Below, in pieces: positions 51,510 through 60,944 of a stretch of DNA of 64,000 nt. The stretch lies in the NCBI RefSeq assembly GCF_034424315.1, contig NZ_CP139972.1, positions 4,650,001 to 4,714,000 of the forward strand, given 5' to 3'. This DNA is from Chitinophaga sancti. Its GTDB lineage: Bacteria > Bacteroidota > Bacteroidia > Chitinophagales > Chitinophagaceae. The position numbers and the translations under genes are program-made. A model generated the notes under the pieces. That model had not been told where the DNA came from and ran no database searches. It worked only from the letters and a program-made list of their open reading frames with translations. Numbering within the stretch: the stretch's first letter is position 1; each line of letters starts with the position of its first letter.

Positions 51510-53282
51510 TTATCTAATAATAACCAGTTTACCTCTATAGATCTTTTTTCTCCCCCTTTCATTCACCTCCAGTATATAACTATACAATCCTGGGCCAGCC
51601 CTACGTCCATCCCAGCTATTATCATAATTATCCGACCTGTAAACAAGCACGCCACCACGCAGCAAGTTAAAAACAGAAAGTCTTGAACCAGGATAATTCT
51701 CCAATCCCCGGATCACGAACAAATCATTCCTGCCATCTCCATTTGGCGTAAACACATTAGGAATACACAGCCGGATATAACTGGAATCATTATCTGCAAT
51801 TGAGATCACCACTACACTATCCGAATTAACAGGATAAAACGCACTATCTCCATTTCCGCCATCAATCTGGAGGTTCAAATATTCTGTCGGCTCCACCTGG
51901 TTATCATCCAAAATATTAATTGGCAGTGTAGCACTGTGTTGTCCTGCAGGAATAAGCAGGGGAGGCATTGTATAATCAACACCTGCGGTTGCAGTAGTGC
52001 CGGTTGCAATAACATGATAATTAACATGTACATCTTCTGCGGCTACAAGGCTATCCGGGTAGGATAATGTCAGGCTCGCTGCAAGCCCCCCTTCCCGGCC
52101 ATCGGTCGCGGCAGAGATAGCAATAGATCTTCTATCAAAATCATCGTCATACAATGGAACAGTAGCTGCTGGGTTATTATTATAAACGGTGATAGGATCA
52201 CCTGTTGGCGTGCTTGCACTGACGAGAACGACGTGAATATATTCGTCACCTTCTATGACCTTATCATTAATAGGGTGAATGGGCACTGTTACAGTACCAT
52301 TATTATACTTTGAAACAGGAATGACAATACTATCCACCGGAAGATAATCTATACCTTCAATCGCAGTTCCTTCCATTTGGATTTTAACAGTGATAGGCTG
52401 TATGACAAAATCATCTCCCGTAGGAATTGTATAGAGGGAAATGTACCCATCTACCTGGGGATCTGCCTCCCTTGGACTACCCACATAATTAATGAAGACA
52501 TTTGCACTTCTTACAGGCTCAATAGTATCGTTATTATCAAATACATAAATAGGTCCATAGGTTGCACCATCATACATCATCTCGAAATCACCGCTGACAA
52601 TACCTGTGATATCAAAGTATATTAATTCAGTATCTTCCTTCACCTGGTCATCAAGCACGTTGATCACTGCAACAACGTTATGTTGCCCGGAATCAATCCG
52701 CAACGTAGGCCCGTCAATATCCCTAAAACCAGCAGTTGTACCGGTACCAAAACTGGCAGATACCCAAATGGGCTGACCTGCTATATAATCGCTGGATAAG
52801 CTGGCGGTAATTGTTGCATCAGGCCCGCCTTCCGTTCCATTTGTTGAACCGGTGAATGAAATGATTGCATTTATCAGGTCATCATCGTAAATTCTGAGGG
52901 TAGTTGGCGTGGCATCTACTTCCACGCTATCCGACTTATTTGTTGTTGCACTTTGAATTGAGAGTACAACATCAGCATAGTCTTCAACGATCCTGTTTTG
53001 GACAGGAATGACCGGGAAAGTGAAGCTGCCATTACCATCTGTAACGGGGATTTTAATACGCTGTGGGAAAGCCTGGTAATGCACACCCGGTACAGCGGTT
53101 CCACTGGTTATAAAGTCGACGCTAACCGTATCTGTACCGCTGGCAGTGCCGGTAACGGTGATGGTATAACTACCTCCGGGAAGGCTTTCGTTGGTATTTG
53201 CATGATTAGTGATGGCTACGTGATAGTCGGCAGCGGATACAGCGGGGGCACCAACTACTAACATGAGTAGTAATAGTTTCAT
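51510..53282 (-). CDS. Calx-beta surface protein with T9SS type B (gliding-associated) C-terminus
   Basis: 590 residues. Signal peptide (about 1-18, ...AVSAADY). Four Calx-beta domains (about 20-130, 135-250, 265-390, 395-500) are marked by repeated DGREGG/NGTEGG openings and late DDD, DDQVKEDTELIYFD and EGDEYIHV blocks that bind Ca2+. The final 85 residues are the gliding-motility-associated domain (CIPNVFTPNGDGRNDLFVI). It is exported by type IX secretion and anchored at the surface, probably as an adhesin or matrix protein. Confidence 0.93.
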   Translation of the reverse strand: MKLLLLMLVVGAPAVSAADYHVAITNHANTNESLPGGSYTITVTGTASGTDTVSVDFITSGTAVPGVHYQAFPQRIKIPVTDGNGSFTFPVIPVQNRIVEDYADVVLSIQSATTNKSDSVEVDATPTTLRIYDDDLINAIISFTGSTNGTEGGPDATITASLSSDYIAGQPIWVSASFGTGTTAGFRDIDGPTLRIDSGQHNVVAVINVLDDQVKEDTELIYFDITGIVSGDFEMMYDGATYGPIYVFDNNDTIEPVRSANVFINYVGSPREADPQVDGYISLYTIPTGDDFVIQPITVKIQMEGTAIEGIDYLPVDSIVIPVSKYNNGTVTVPIHPINDKVIEGDEYIHVVLVSASTPTGDPITVYNNNPAATVPLYDDDFDRRSIAISAATDGREGGLAASLTLSYPDSLVAAEDVHVNYHVIATGTTATAGVDYTMPPLLIPAGQHSATLPINILDDNQVEPTEYLNLQIDGGNGDSAFYPVNSDSVVVISIADNDSSYIRLCIPNVFTPNGDGRNDLFVIRGLENYPGSRLSVFNLLRGGVLVYRSDNYDNSWDGRRAGPGLYSYILEVNERGRKKIYRGKLVIIR

Positions 53283-53460
53283 AATTGGGGGCTTGGGTGG
53301 TTAAAAGGATTGCTTACAGTAGGAAATGGCTATTTATAACTGGGCCTGTCTGATGATAGGAAAGATACAATTTTATTGTGTGTGTTTTTACTTCTTTTGT
53401 TATGTTCCTTATTAAGCATTAAAAAGGTCTTTCTGTCAATATGATTACATCGAAATCTAC

Positions 53461-53499
53461 AATAAGAAAACCCGGTCAAAGCGACAGGGTTTTCTTATT
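53461..53499 (-). terminator. Terminator of the three-gene minus-strand group
   Basis: AATAAGAAAACCC and GGGTTTTCTTATT, a 13-bp perfect stem, 79 bp past the stop of the gene at 53578. Confidence 0.75.
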
Positions 53500-53577
53500 T
53501 ATTATATACAAATGATTTTAACTCTAAAATCTATTCTATGGCCCTTAAAACTTACTCCCATACTTTACTACATAGAC

Positions 53578-53904
53578 TTATGATTCAATTAAATCAATCA
53601 ACCTAAACTTCATATCATCTTGCTCTTGTACAACTAATTGAACAAGATCAGGTGCTTCCCACTTCACATTGTTCCGCAAAAAGCCCAAGAAAAGCTGTAA
53701 ATCCAAATAGTTATATGCCCCTATAAGAATATTACATTCCAAACACCTTGTACCTCCATACCAATTCTGAGGTAAGCGCACATCATTAACAGATACTATA
53801 TGAAAACCAGCATCACCTTTGACAAACCCTTTCATCTCTGCAATCACTCTTTCCTCGTCTTCCAAATTGCTAAATGTGATTATTAAGTTAGTTACCTTAC
53901 TCAT
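53578..53904 (-). CDS. Hypothetical protein (108 aa), third of an orphan trio
   Basis: Soluble alpha/beta protein starting MSKVTNLIITFSNLEDEERV, with three Cys close together in RCLECNI. No signal peptide. The third gene of a same-strand group (54397, 54013, 53578) with spacings of 36 and 108 bp. The first part (ITFSNLEDEERVIAEMKGFV) looks like a ferredoxin-fold domain. No family recognised. Confidence 0.6.
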   Translation of the reverse strand: MSKVTNLIITFSNLEDEERVIAEMKGFVKGDAGFHIVSVNDVRLPQNWYGGTRCLECNILIGAYNYLDLQLFLGFLRNNVKWEAPDLVQLVVQEQDDMKFRLIDLIES

Positions 53905-54012
53905 ATTGTTTAATTAATCTTTCTTAGTCTTAACAGTGTCCTTAAAATCAAACCCATCACCGACAATTCTAAAATTTGTATTCTTCTTAACTTTCCCCCT
54001 AAATCTTTTCTC

Positions 54013-54360
54013 CTAAATTTTAACCATTATAGTATCAGGACCCCGCTTATAATAACCGGTGTCACTTACCACTAATTTCAACAAACTATCGCCCACTAAA
54101 CTAGCACCTAAGAAATTATTGTATTCTTCAATGTTTTTCACAATTTCAACACGCCCATCATCATATAACTTTCTAATCTGAATAACATTATCTGTTGTTG
54201 CTCCTGTAGAAACATAAGTTACGTCGAGACTAAAGTTCTTCCCTTTGACTGGATGTCTCGACAGATTAATACGTTCCACCGGGAATAATGTAAAATTACC
54301 AACCTGCCAAATAATAACTAATGCAATAACTATAATAGTTATTAAAATAAACTTCTTCAT
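54013..54360 (-). CDS. Small membrane-anchored hypothetical protein (115 aa)
   Basis: One N-terminal membrane segment (KKFILITIIVIALVIIWQVG) and a beta-rich exported part (GKNFSLDVTYVSTGATTDNV, VSDTGYYKRGPDTIMVKI). It lies 36 bp after the 133-aa gene. An anchored periplasmic protein of unknown role, possibly the immunity half of an effector/immunity set given its neighbours, but this is inference. Confidence 0.6.
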   Translation of the reverse strand: MKKFILITIIVIALVIIWQVGNFTLFPVERINLSRHPVKGKNFSLDVTYVSTGATTDNVIQIRKLYDDGRVEIVKNIEEYNNFLGASLVGDSLLKLVVSDTGYYKRGPDTIMVKI

Positions 54361-54396
54361 TTCAATTTTAATTCTTTTTTCCTTTGTTGTATTCCT

Positions 54397-54798
54397 TCAT
54401 ATATAAGAAGCGGCTTTTGTGCTGTCCTTCATCTCGTTAAACATGGTCTTCATACGTGCCATACCAGCCGCACTCCTGCCAGATTCAAGATATTGAGTAA
54501 ATGTACTTTTGGCAGAAGTGTTCATGCCACCCAAGCCCAATTTGTTGAAGGGAATGCTATCAGGAACGCGCATACTTTCAGAGCTGCTATTAGGTCCTGC
54601 CCGCTGGTTAACAGCCAGGATCACGGCTTGCTTTAAGGCAGGTTGATTTAACAATGCCCGATTCCGAAGATCAGTAGGGAGGGTGTCTGGGCTAACGGAT
54701 ATTCTTACCTGGCATGGCTCGCTGGCTAACGCACGATGCCCGAACACCATCAGTATGCTATAAAGTACCGGTAATGCCACTTTCAGCATTTTACACAT
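54397..54798 (-). CDS. Exported hypothetical protein (133 aa)
   Basis: Signal peptide (about 1-25, ...GHRALASEPC). The mature part opens EPCQVRISVSPDTLPTDLRN and ends in a basic helical stretch (SAAGMARMKTMFNEMKDSTK). First gene of the orphan trio. The mature N-terminus has a Cys that could be lipidated, but the lipobox is poor. Family unknown. Confidence 0.6.
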   Translation of the reverse strand: MCKMLKVALPVLYSILMVFGHRALASEPCQVRISVSPDTLPTDLRNRALLNQPALKQAVILAVNQRAGPNSSSESMRVPDSIPFNKLGLGGMNTSAKSTFTQYLESGRSAAGMARMKTMFNEMKDSTKAASYI

Positions 54799-55170
54799 GT
54801 TTTAATGGTTCAAACGGTAAAGGGAATCATTCAATTCCACAAAAGCTCTTGAATAATAATTAAATACTGTAGTTAATTATGGTACAAACAAAATAGCATA
54901 GATTATCACAGAATATCCCAAGATCAGGGATATCGTACAAAATCTTTGATATTAACTTGGGCTATCTTTCCATAGGTATACCTTTATTATTGAATGCAAT
55001 TAACAACAAAAATCGAAACAGTTATATTATTATACGCATGTTTCTTATAATGATTCATATCATGTTGACACCCCACAAATGGTAGAAATTCAGACTTTTA
55101 TAGCTGAGGCGCTTTGATACAGCTGGCACCAGCTGAACCCTCCTTTCTCTTTTACCAGTATAGTCCGGGT
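54799..55170. other. 372-bp intergenic region
   Basis: Only a short inverted repeat (ATATCCC/GGGATAT at about 54913-54932) stands out. It serves as the upstream region of the orphan trio and the downstream region of nhaA. Confidence 0.5.
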
Positions 55171-56472
55171 TTATTTAATCCTCCTCAATACAACCAAACC
55201 AATAGCTCCTGCAAAAAATGATGCCACCAGGATACCGTATTTCGCCTGGGTAACAAATGTTTCCTGAGCAAAAGCCAATCCCGTAATAAAAAGAGACATG
55301 GTGAATCCAATTCCCGCAAGAATGGCTATTCCGCAGATATGCATCCATTTAGCATTTAAAGGCAGGCTAGCCATCTTCATTTTAACCATCAGCCAGGTAA
55401 AAGAAAATACACCAATAAATTTACCACACACCAGGCCAAACATAATCCCCAGGCTAACCGGATTAACTAATGATGAGAAAAAGTCATTGCCTATTACCAT
55501 TCCGGAGTTGGCTAAAGCAAATAGTGGCATTATAATAAAAGCAACCCATGGGTGGAGAATATTTTCTATTTTCTGCAGGGGAGTTTCAGCATCCAGGCTT
55601 AACTGTTTTATCTTCTCTAATGCACCTAACTGCTCCTGGGAGATTAATGAGCCATCCTGTCTCAGCGCTACTTCAAACTCATCCGCATAACAACGTGCAT
55701 CCCTTAAAAACTCATCTTCATCAATCTTAGGACGCGCGGGAATTGTGAAAGCTACCAATACGCCTGCTATTGTAGCATGTACACCAGACATTAAAAACCC
55801 ACCCCAGACAACAATACCCAGAATTAAATAGAAAGCGGTATGCCGGATTCCCAATAAATTACCAATGATCATAAGCATCAATACCCCACCAGCAATCACT
55901 AAAGGGAAAAAAGCAATATTTGCTGTATAGAAAAATGCAATAACCAATACAGCACCTAAATCATCTGCAACGGCAAGTGCGGAAAGAAAAACCTTGACAG
56001 AAGGGGGAATACGATTACCAGCCAGCGACAATAAGGCCAGGGAAAAAGCAATGTCTGTCGCCATAGGAATTCCCCAACCACCAGCTGATGGCAATCCTCC
56101 GTTAATTGAGACATAAATCAAAGCAGGTACTAACATTCCCCCCACAGCAGCAACCATTGGTAGTGTTGCCTTTTTCACTGAAGAAAGTTCTCCAGCCATA
56201 AATTCACGCTTTAATTCCAGCCCAATTACAAAAAAGAACAAGGCCATCAGCCCATCATTGATCCAAATATGCAAAGGCTTATCAAATGCCATGTTATTAA
56301 AACCGACCGATAGGTTTGTCTCCCAAAGGTGCAGGTAACTTTCCCTTGCAGGTGAATTAGCCCATATAATTGCGACTATTACACTTACAAATAAGACGAT
56401 CCCCCCGGTAAATTCCTGGTGAATAAACCGGCTCACAGGTTTCAGTAAATGATCTATCGGAGTCTTTGCCAT
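55171..56472 (-). CDS. nhaA: Na+/H+ antiporter NhaA
   Basis: 433 residues with about 12 membrane helices. Signature TM regions are present: PMATDIAFSLALLSLAG, the ALAVADDLGA motif with the two Asp residues that bind Na+/H+, and VHATIAGVLVAFTIP. NhaA exchanges H+ for Na+ and regulates cytoplasmic pH and sodium. It has a longer cytoplasmic loop than E. coli NhaA (about residues 240-290, with FEVALRQDGS), common in Bacteroidota. The palindromic repeat at 56511-56581 lies 38 bp upstream of its start. Confidence 0.95.
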   Translation of the reverse strand: MAKTPIDHLLKPVSRFIHQEFTGGIVLFVSVIVAIIWANSPARESYLHLWETNLSVGFNNMAFDKPLHIWINDGLMALFFFVIGLELKREFMAGELSSVKKATLPMVAAVGGMLVPALIYVSINGGLPSAGGWGIPMATDIAFSLALLSLAGNRIPPSVKVFLSALAVADDLGAVLVIAFFYTANIAFFPLVIAGGVLMLMIIGNLLGIRHTAFYLILGIVVWGGFLMSGVHATIAGVLVAFTIPARPKIDEDEFLRDARCYADEFEVALRQDGSLISQEQLGALEKIKQLSLDAETPLQKIENILHPWVAFIIMPLFALANSGMVIGNDFFSSLVNPVSLGIMFGLVCGKFIGVFSFTWLMVKMKMASLPLNAKWMHICGIAILAGIGFTMSLFITGLAFAQETFVTQAKYGILVASFFAGAIGLVVLRRIK

Positions 56473-56510
56473 CCTTACAGTTTTTATAAATGGTAACTGG
56501 AAATAAATAT

Positions 56511-56581
56511 AGAACTCATTTCATAAATAGGTATTTTGAATTGATAATCAATCTCTAAATGATAATTACGAAATAAGTTCT
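56511..56581. repeat. Palindromic intergenic element, copy B (~71 bp)
   Basis: Ends AGAACTCATTTCATAAATAG and TTACGAAATAAGTTCT are inverted repeats; the centre TTGATAATCAA is itself palindromic. See copy A at 18631-18700. Confidence 0.8.
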
Positions 56582-56647
56582 AATAGAATTTATAAGCGGC
56601 CCCATTTGTTATATTAGAATAAAAACAACCTGCAATATATCTTATTA

Positions 56648-56746
56648 TTATTTTATAATCACTTTAACAGGCTCCTTTTGAGTCTCGCCTTTGATCAATC
56701 CTTCAAATTCATCTGTTCCGATCTTTCCAACGATTTTCAAAATCCA
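56648..56746 (-). pseudogene. C-terminal remnant of an unknown gene
   Basis: A minus-strand frame without start codon encodes ILKIVGKIGTDEFEGLIKGE and ends TQKEPVKVIIK before a stop. It is clearly protein-like, but its upstream part is absent. Family not recognised. Confidence 0.35.
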
Positions 56747-56883
56747 TTAAATCAATGTTAGTAAAGCTTTTTCTTAATATTCAGTACAAGGATTTAATAA
56801 TTATTCCTGGCCCCTCTTTAATTTTTTTTCAAATCCTGTAAGGAAAACGCTTTTTCTCCGACCAAAGGGGAAAACGCTTAAAA

Positions 56884-58185
56884 ATGTATCTGACTACAAC
56901 ATTTAAATCAATTGCCCTTGCTGCAATCCTTCCTTTTTCCCTGGCAGCTTGCAATAAAGACGACAACAATACCAACTCTTCCAGTCAGGTAACCCTTACT
57001 GTCGAAAACGTACTTCAGTCCAGGCCCCTGGTAGAATCAGGCACCTTCCAGGGTAGTGGATCACCTGCTGTTATTCAGCCAGGACAGTCAACAACCATCA
57101 CCTTTTATGCCGCAAAAGGAGAGGCTTTGTCCTTTGCAACTATGTATGGCGCTTCAAATGACCTGTTCTTTGCACCTGCCAATCCGGGCATCCTGGTATA
57201 CGATAACATGGGTAATCCTATTGAAGGAGATGTTTCTGACCAGGTAAAATTGTGGGATAATGGTACACGCGTCAATCAAAAGCCAGGCGCAGGTGTTACC
57301 CATCCCGGCGTCGCGGAAAGTAAAAACATCACCGAAGTTACGACCCTTGACGCTGAAGGCAATACCTACCTTGCCGCCTCAAAACTGGTAACAGCCTCCT
57401 TAAAATACAATGGAAATTCTTCCTTCACCCTTACCCTCAAAAACACATCTGGTGGAACTGCAAACGAGACACCGCTCAGCCCTGGAGTATGGAGTATATC
57501 ATATATTGCAGGGGGGAATTTACTGGCTCCCAATCCTCTGTACCAATCAGGAAAGCCCACTGCCAATGGGTTGACCGATATCGCCGAGGCAGGAAACAAC
57601 AGCACTTTAGCCACTTATATTCAATCCATTACTGGCATTTTCACCCCTCTTTCACCCATTCTCGTAGTAATATACAATGGCATCGACAATCCTATTTATA
57701 AAACCGGCCAGGTAGATGCCGGAAAAGGACTGATGCTACTGGCACAAAAAGGTAACGCTGATACACTTGCAGCCTATTTGAGAACAGTGAAGGGTGTAAA
57801 AGCAGCTTACGTTTTACCGGCGCCATCCACGACCGTTCTGCTTCCACAGATTTCCGGGGCAAAGGGCGGAATGGTGTCCATGCAGATAGATGTCACTACC
57901 GGTGATCGACTGGCCATTGCAACGATGTATGGCTTCTCCAATGACTGGTTTTTTGCATCGGCAGGTAATGGTGTGGATGCTATGCAAAAAGGGGATATCT
58001 CTAATACCATCCAGCTATTTGATGATGGTACAGCAGTTAATCAATTTCCGGGTGCCGGGGTCACACAAGTTAATCTGGCTGGTACTCCATTGAAAGAAAG
58101 CCTGCCAATAACGGCCGTTCCAAATCCAAATGCGTTCACTACCCTTCCGGATATTGCCGGTATTATCAAGGTAAACCTGCAATAA
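56884..58185 (+). CDS. Spondin-domain lipoprotein with two spondin units
   Basis: 433 residues. Lipobox LAAC at about 19-22. Two spondin-N-like units, each with the block FATMYG-S-NDLFFA (about 83-96) and IATMYGFSNDWFFA (about 355-368), and matching VKLWDNGTRVNQKPGAGVTH / IQLFDDGTAVNQFPGAGVTQ. Spondin_N in bacteria has no established role; lipid anchoring suggests an outer-membrane protein. It stands first in a same-strand group with a peroxiredoxin-like gene and an ECF sigma/anti-sigma pair, a pattern that suggests stress-responsive control. Confidence 0.87.
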   Translation: MYLTTTFKSIALAAILPFSLAACNKDDNNTNSSSQVTLTVENVLQSRPLVESGTFQGSGSPAVIQPGQSTTITFYAAKGEALSFATMYGASNDLFFAPANPGILVYDNMGNPIEGDVSDQVKLWDNGTRVNQKPGAGVTHPGVAESKNITEVTTLDAEGNTYLAASKLVTASLKYNGNSSFTLTLKNTSGGTANETPLSPGVWSISYIAGGNLLAPNPLYQSGKPTANGLTDIAEAGNNSTLATYIQSITGIFTPLSPILVVIYNGIDNPIYKTGQVDAGKGLMLLAQKGNADTLAAYLRTVKGVKAAYVLPAPSTTVLLPQISGAKGGMVSMQIDVTTGDRLAIATMYGFSNDWFFASAGNGVDAMQKGDISNTIQLFDDGTAVNQFPGAGVTQVNLAGTPLKESLPITAVPNPNAFTTLPDIAGIIKVNLQ

Positions 58186-58266
58186 GTTAACCATTCATGA
58201 CCAGGTTGCTCCCATAAGCAGCCTGGTTCCTTTCCAATTATTCAATAGCTACAATCAACATCAATA

Positions 58267-58941
58267 ATGAAATCTATAATGAAATTTCTTGCCTTGCTAA
58301 TCGTTTCCTGCATATCCTGCATATCAGTGGATGCCTCTTCCCTAAACACTTATATAACCGATACAACTGGAAATAATCAGTATCCCATGGATCCTTCAGA
58401 CATTAGTCCTTTGCTGATCGGCGAAAAAATCCCAATAGTCCGTATTCCATCAGCGGAAGGGGTTTTATTTGATCTGAATAGTCATATCATGCAGCAGAAC
58501 ACCATCTTAATATTTTATCGCGGCGGTTGGTGCCCCTACTGTAACAAGGCTCTTTCCGGTATACAGGAAATTCAGGATAGTCTTATTAAAATGGGTTACC
58601 AGATCATAGCCATCAGTACTGATAGTCCGGAAAATTTAAACATAACAGCCGTCAAACATAAATTGAGGTATACACTTCTTTCTGATGCAGATCTCAACAT
58701 TGCAAAACAATTTGGTATTGCATTTCAGGCTCCTGAAGGTTATTTAAAAATGCTGGCCCAAAGCACCGGGGGAAAGGATGTCGAACAACTATTGCCGGTT
58801 CCTTCCGTTTTCATCATTGACACAAAAGGCATCATCCAGTTTGAATACATCAATCCCGATTTTAAACAACGTATTAGCCCGGATCTTTTACAGGCAGTGG
58901 CATCAGCATTAAAGCAAAAGCATTCAGCACAACACATGTAA
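58267..58941 (+). CDS. Exported peroxiredoxin-like (AhpC/TSA) protein
   Basis: 224 residues. N-terminal signal-like segment (about 5-23), thioredoxin fold with the motif GGWCPYC (Cys89, Cys92), then SVFIIDTKGIIQFEYINPDF. The CxxC makes it closer to the TlpA/ResA-like thiol:disulfide side of the AhpC/TSA superfamily than to classical 2-Cys peroxiredoxins. It may repair oxidised surface proteins such as the spondin lipoprotein encoded 81 bp upstream. Confidence 0.82.
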   Translation: MKSIMKFLALLIVSCISCISVDASSLNTYITDTTGNNQYPMDPSDISPLLIGEKIPIVRIPSAEGVLFDLNSHIMQQNTILIFYRGGWCPYCNKALSGIQEIQDSLIKMGYQIIAISTDSPENLNITAVKHKLRYTLLSDADLNIAKQFGIAFQAPEGYLKMLAQSTGGKDVEQLLPVPSVFIIDTKGIIQFEYINPDFKQRISPDLLQAVASALKQKHSAQHM

Positions 58942-59056
58942 ACAAATGATAGGTAATGATTAATACAGTGCAGTAATTTTTTTATATTTATTTTGTAAGG
59001 ATTCCCTTTGCTTCCCGACTAAGCCGGAATTATATCGTAAATGAAAAAATACAATT

Positions 59057-59662
59057 ATGCCGAGGGATTCTGATGCAAATATTTTAGATGGGTCCGTAGC
59101 CCAAAATCATCTTGCCCCCGAAAATTGGGTCAGACTTCATGCTGATTTTTTATATAATTATGCCATAAACCGGTTGAATAGTGACGAACTTGCCCGGGAG
59201 TTGGTACAGGAAACATTTCTCGCAGCACTTGAAAGATCTGCCAATTTCCGGGGTGAAAGCACCGAAAGAACCTGGTTAACGGCGATCCTCAAACATAAGA
59301 TCATAGACATTTACAGAAGTAGAGCTGCCCGGTTTCCTGCTACTGACAAATGGGGTACCCCTTCCAATGAACCTGAATGGTTTGACCCGGATCTGAATAA
59401 TTGGAAAAAAGAACACTGGCCAGCTCCATTTAGTGTAAAGGATGATGATTTGTTAGACAACAAAGAATTCATGAAAGTACTGCAGGCTTGTTTAAGTAAA
59501 CTACCCCCACTTTGGATGTCGGTGTTTAAACTGAAACATATGGAGGACGAGCAGACAGCTACTATCTGTAAACATATGAGACTGACAACCGCTAATTTCT
59601 GGGTGATCATTCACCGGGCAAAGGTAAACCTGCGCTCATGTTTGCAAAAAAACTGGATCTGA
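59057..59662 (+). CDS. ECF-type RNA polymerase sigma factor
   Basis: 201 residues. Region 2 (about 30-100) has ARELVQETFLAALERSANFR and RTWLTAILKHKIIDIYR; region 4 (about 140-200) has CLSKLPPLWMSVFKLKHMED and WVIIHRAKVNLRS. The linker is long for an ECF factor, which fits the Bacteroidota group that includes WFDP-type linkers. It directs expression of a small regulon, very likely including the spondin and peroxiredoxin genes upstream. Followed after 1 bp by its probable anti-sigma factor. Confidence 0.88.
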   Translation: MPRDSDANILDGSVAQNHLAPENWVRLHADFLYNYAINRLNSDELARELVQETFLAALERSANFRGESTERTWLTAILKHKIIDIYRSRAARFPATDKWGTPSNEPEWFDPDLNNWKKEHWPAPFSVKDDDLLDNKEFMKVLQACLSKLPPLWMSVFKLKHMEDEQTATICKHMRLTTANFWVIIHRAKVNLRSCLQKNWI

Positions 59663-59663
59663 T

Positions 59664-59951
59664 ATGAAAAAGGAGTTAAAAACTGAGGAAGAAAGGATAG
59701 CCTATAATTGCAGAAAGGCGACATTGCTCATTGAAAAAAAGCAAAGCATTGAACTGACCAGCAGAGAAAAAATGGAATTACAATTACATCAGGCGGGCTG
59801 CTATATCTGCAGGGTGTATGAACATCAGAGCATTTTGATAAACAAAATGATGCATAAAATTTTCAATCCTGCTGGTACTGAATCGAGATTAGATGATGAA
59901 TTTAAAGCCACGATGCAGCAGAAAATTGATCAAAAACTAAACGATTTATAA
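59664..59951 (+). CDS. ZAS-type anti-sigma factor candidate
   Basis: 95 residues. The motif H-x3-C-x2-C (HQAGCYICRVYEHQ, His42, Cys46, Cys49) is the zinc-binding anti-sigma signature; the rest is helical. It starts 1 bp after the sigma factor gene. It likely holds the sigma factor inactive until a redox or zinc signal releases it. No membrane helix, so a soluble, redox-sensing type is expected. Confidence 0.8.
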   Translation: MKKELKTEEERIAYNCRKATLLIEKKQSIELTSREKMELQLHQAGCYICRVYEHQSILINKMMHKIFNPAGTESRLDDEFKATMQQKIDQKLNDL

Positions 59952-60178
59952 AGTAAAGCCCTTTACATCCGGGGTTCTTAAAACCGTAGACGTAGTCATT
60001 GGATCAATTTTAGTATGAGAGGATAAAACGATTTGAGTAACGTTTTCCTGTCGTAAAAACAACCAATGAATACTTGCCATTAGAACATATTGGGAATGAG
60101 TGAGGTCATATTTTAGCACCGGGGATTTAAACGGGCAACGGATTATCAACACGTATGAATTTGTTTTAACTTTATAAA

Positions 60179-60580
60179 ATGCGAAAAGAAAAAAAACCTC
60201 ATGTCATTTTAAAAATCTTCAATAGAAATGGGGGAGAAGGTGAGTTTACAAAAATAATCACTGAGGAAAATCAATCTAGTTATACAGCTCAGCTCAAAGG
60301 CCTTCCGGAGGAAGAGAAAGGCCTGATCATTTACAAAAAAGATGAAAATAACTGGTTTTTAATTACCAAAAGTAGGGTCAGATTTGCGAGCGAGGGGATA
60401 GGATATGAACTATTTCTGGAAGATGTGGATAGTGTTGGTTATTGCAGGGAAAGTTTTGAAGCTTATAGTACTAAGTTTAGACTGTCAGACAAGAACGGTC
60501 ACGATTATATAGTTCATTTTGACAAAAAGGATGATTTTATAACTATGACACAGACTATCTATTTTTGGAACCAGCGATAG
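60179..60580 (+). CDS. Hypothetical protein (133 aa)
   Basis: Starts MRKEKKPHVILKIFNRNGGE. Basic N-terminus then beta-rich (NNWFLITKSRVRFASEGIGY, KFRLSDKNGHDYIVHFDKKD). No signal peptide. A+T-rich, lone gene between the sigma operon and a decayed tract. Not recognised. Confidence 0.6.
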   Translation: MRKEKKPHVILKIFNRNGGEGEFTKIITEENQSSYTAQLKGLPEEEKGLIIYKKDENNWFLITKSRVRFASEGIGYELFLEDVDSVGYCRESFEAYSTKFRLSDKNGHDYIVHFDKKDDFITMTQTIYFWNQR

Positions 60581-60944
60581 AAATTAACGAATGAAAACTA
60601 AAAGGAACCAGTTCATTTTTTTAAAACAATGAAGTATACTATAAGAATGTCATTCATAAGGCTGGACATTGTGTGCGAAGATGTTTTATGGCAAACTTAA
60701 CCAGACAGTATAATTCGCAAGGAGGCCTGGAGGCCGGTAAATACACCAAATTGGCCCCTCAATATAGATGTGAATGATTTTTTTCGGGCACAAACATATG
60801 CCTGATTATATCCGGAAGCTGCTGAATGAAATCTGATGAATCTATGAAACTACCTATTATAATGATTGTTTTGCTGAAGATGCCGTTGTTGAAGAGACTT
60901 AAACTCAAAGTCCATCTCTTTAATACCCACAAGATTCTGAATGC

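Larger units (their letters stand above)
56473..56883. other. 411-bp region with palindromic repeat and gene remnant
   Basis: Holds repeat copy B (56511-56581) and a minus-strand gene fragment (56648-56746). The remainder includes the promoter of the spondin gene. Confidence 0.6.
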
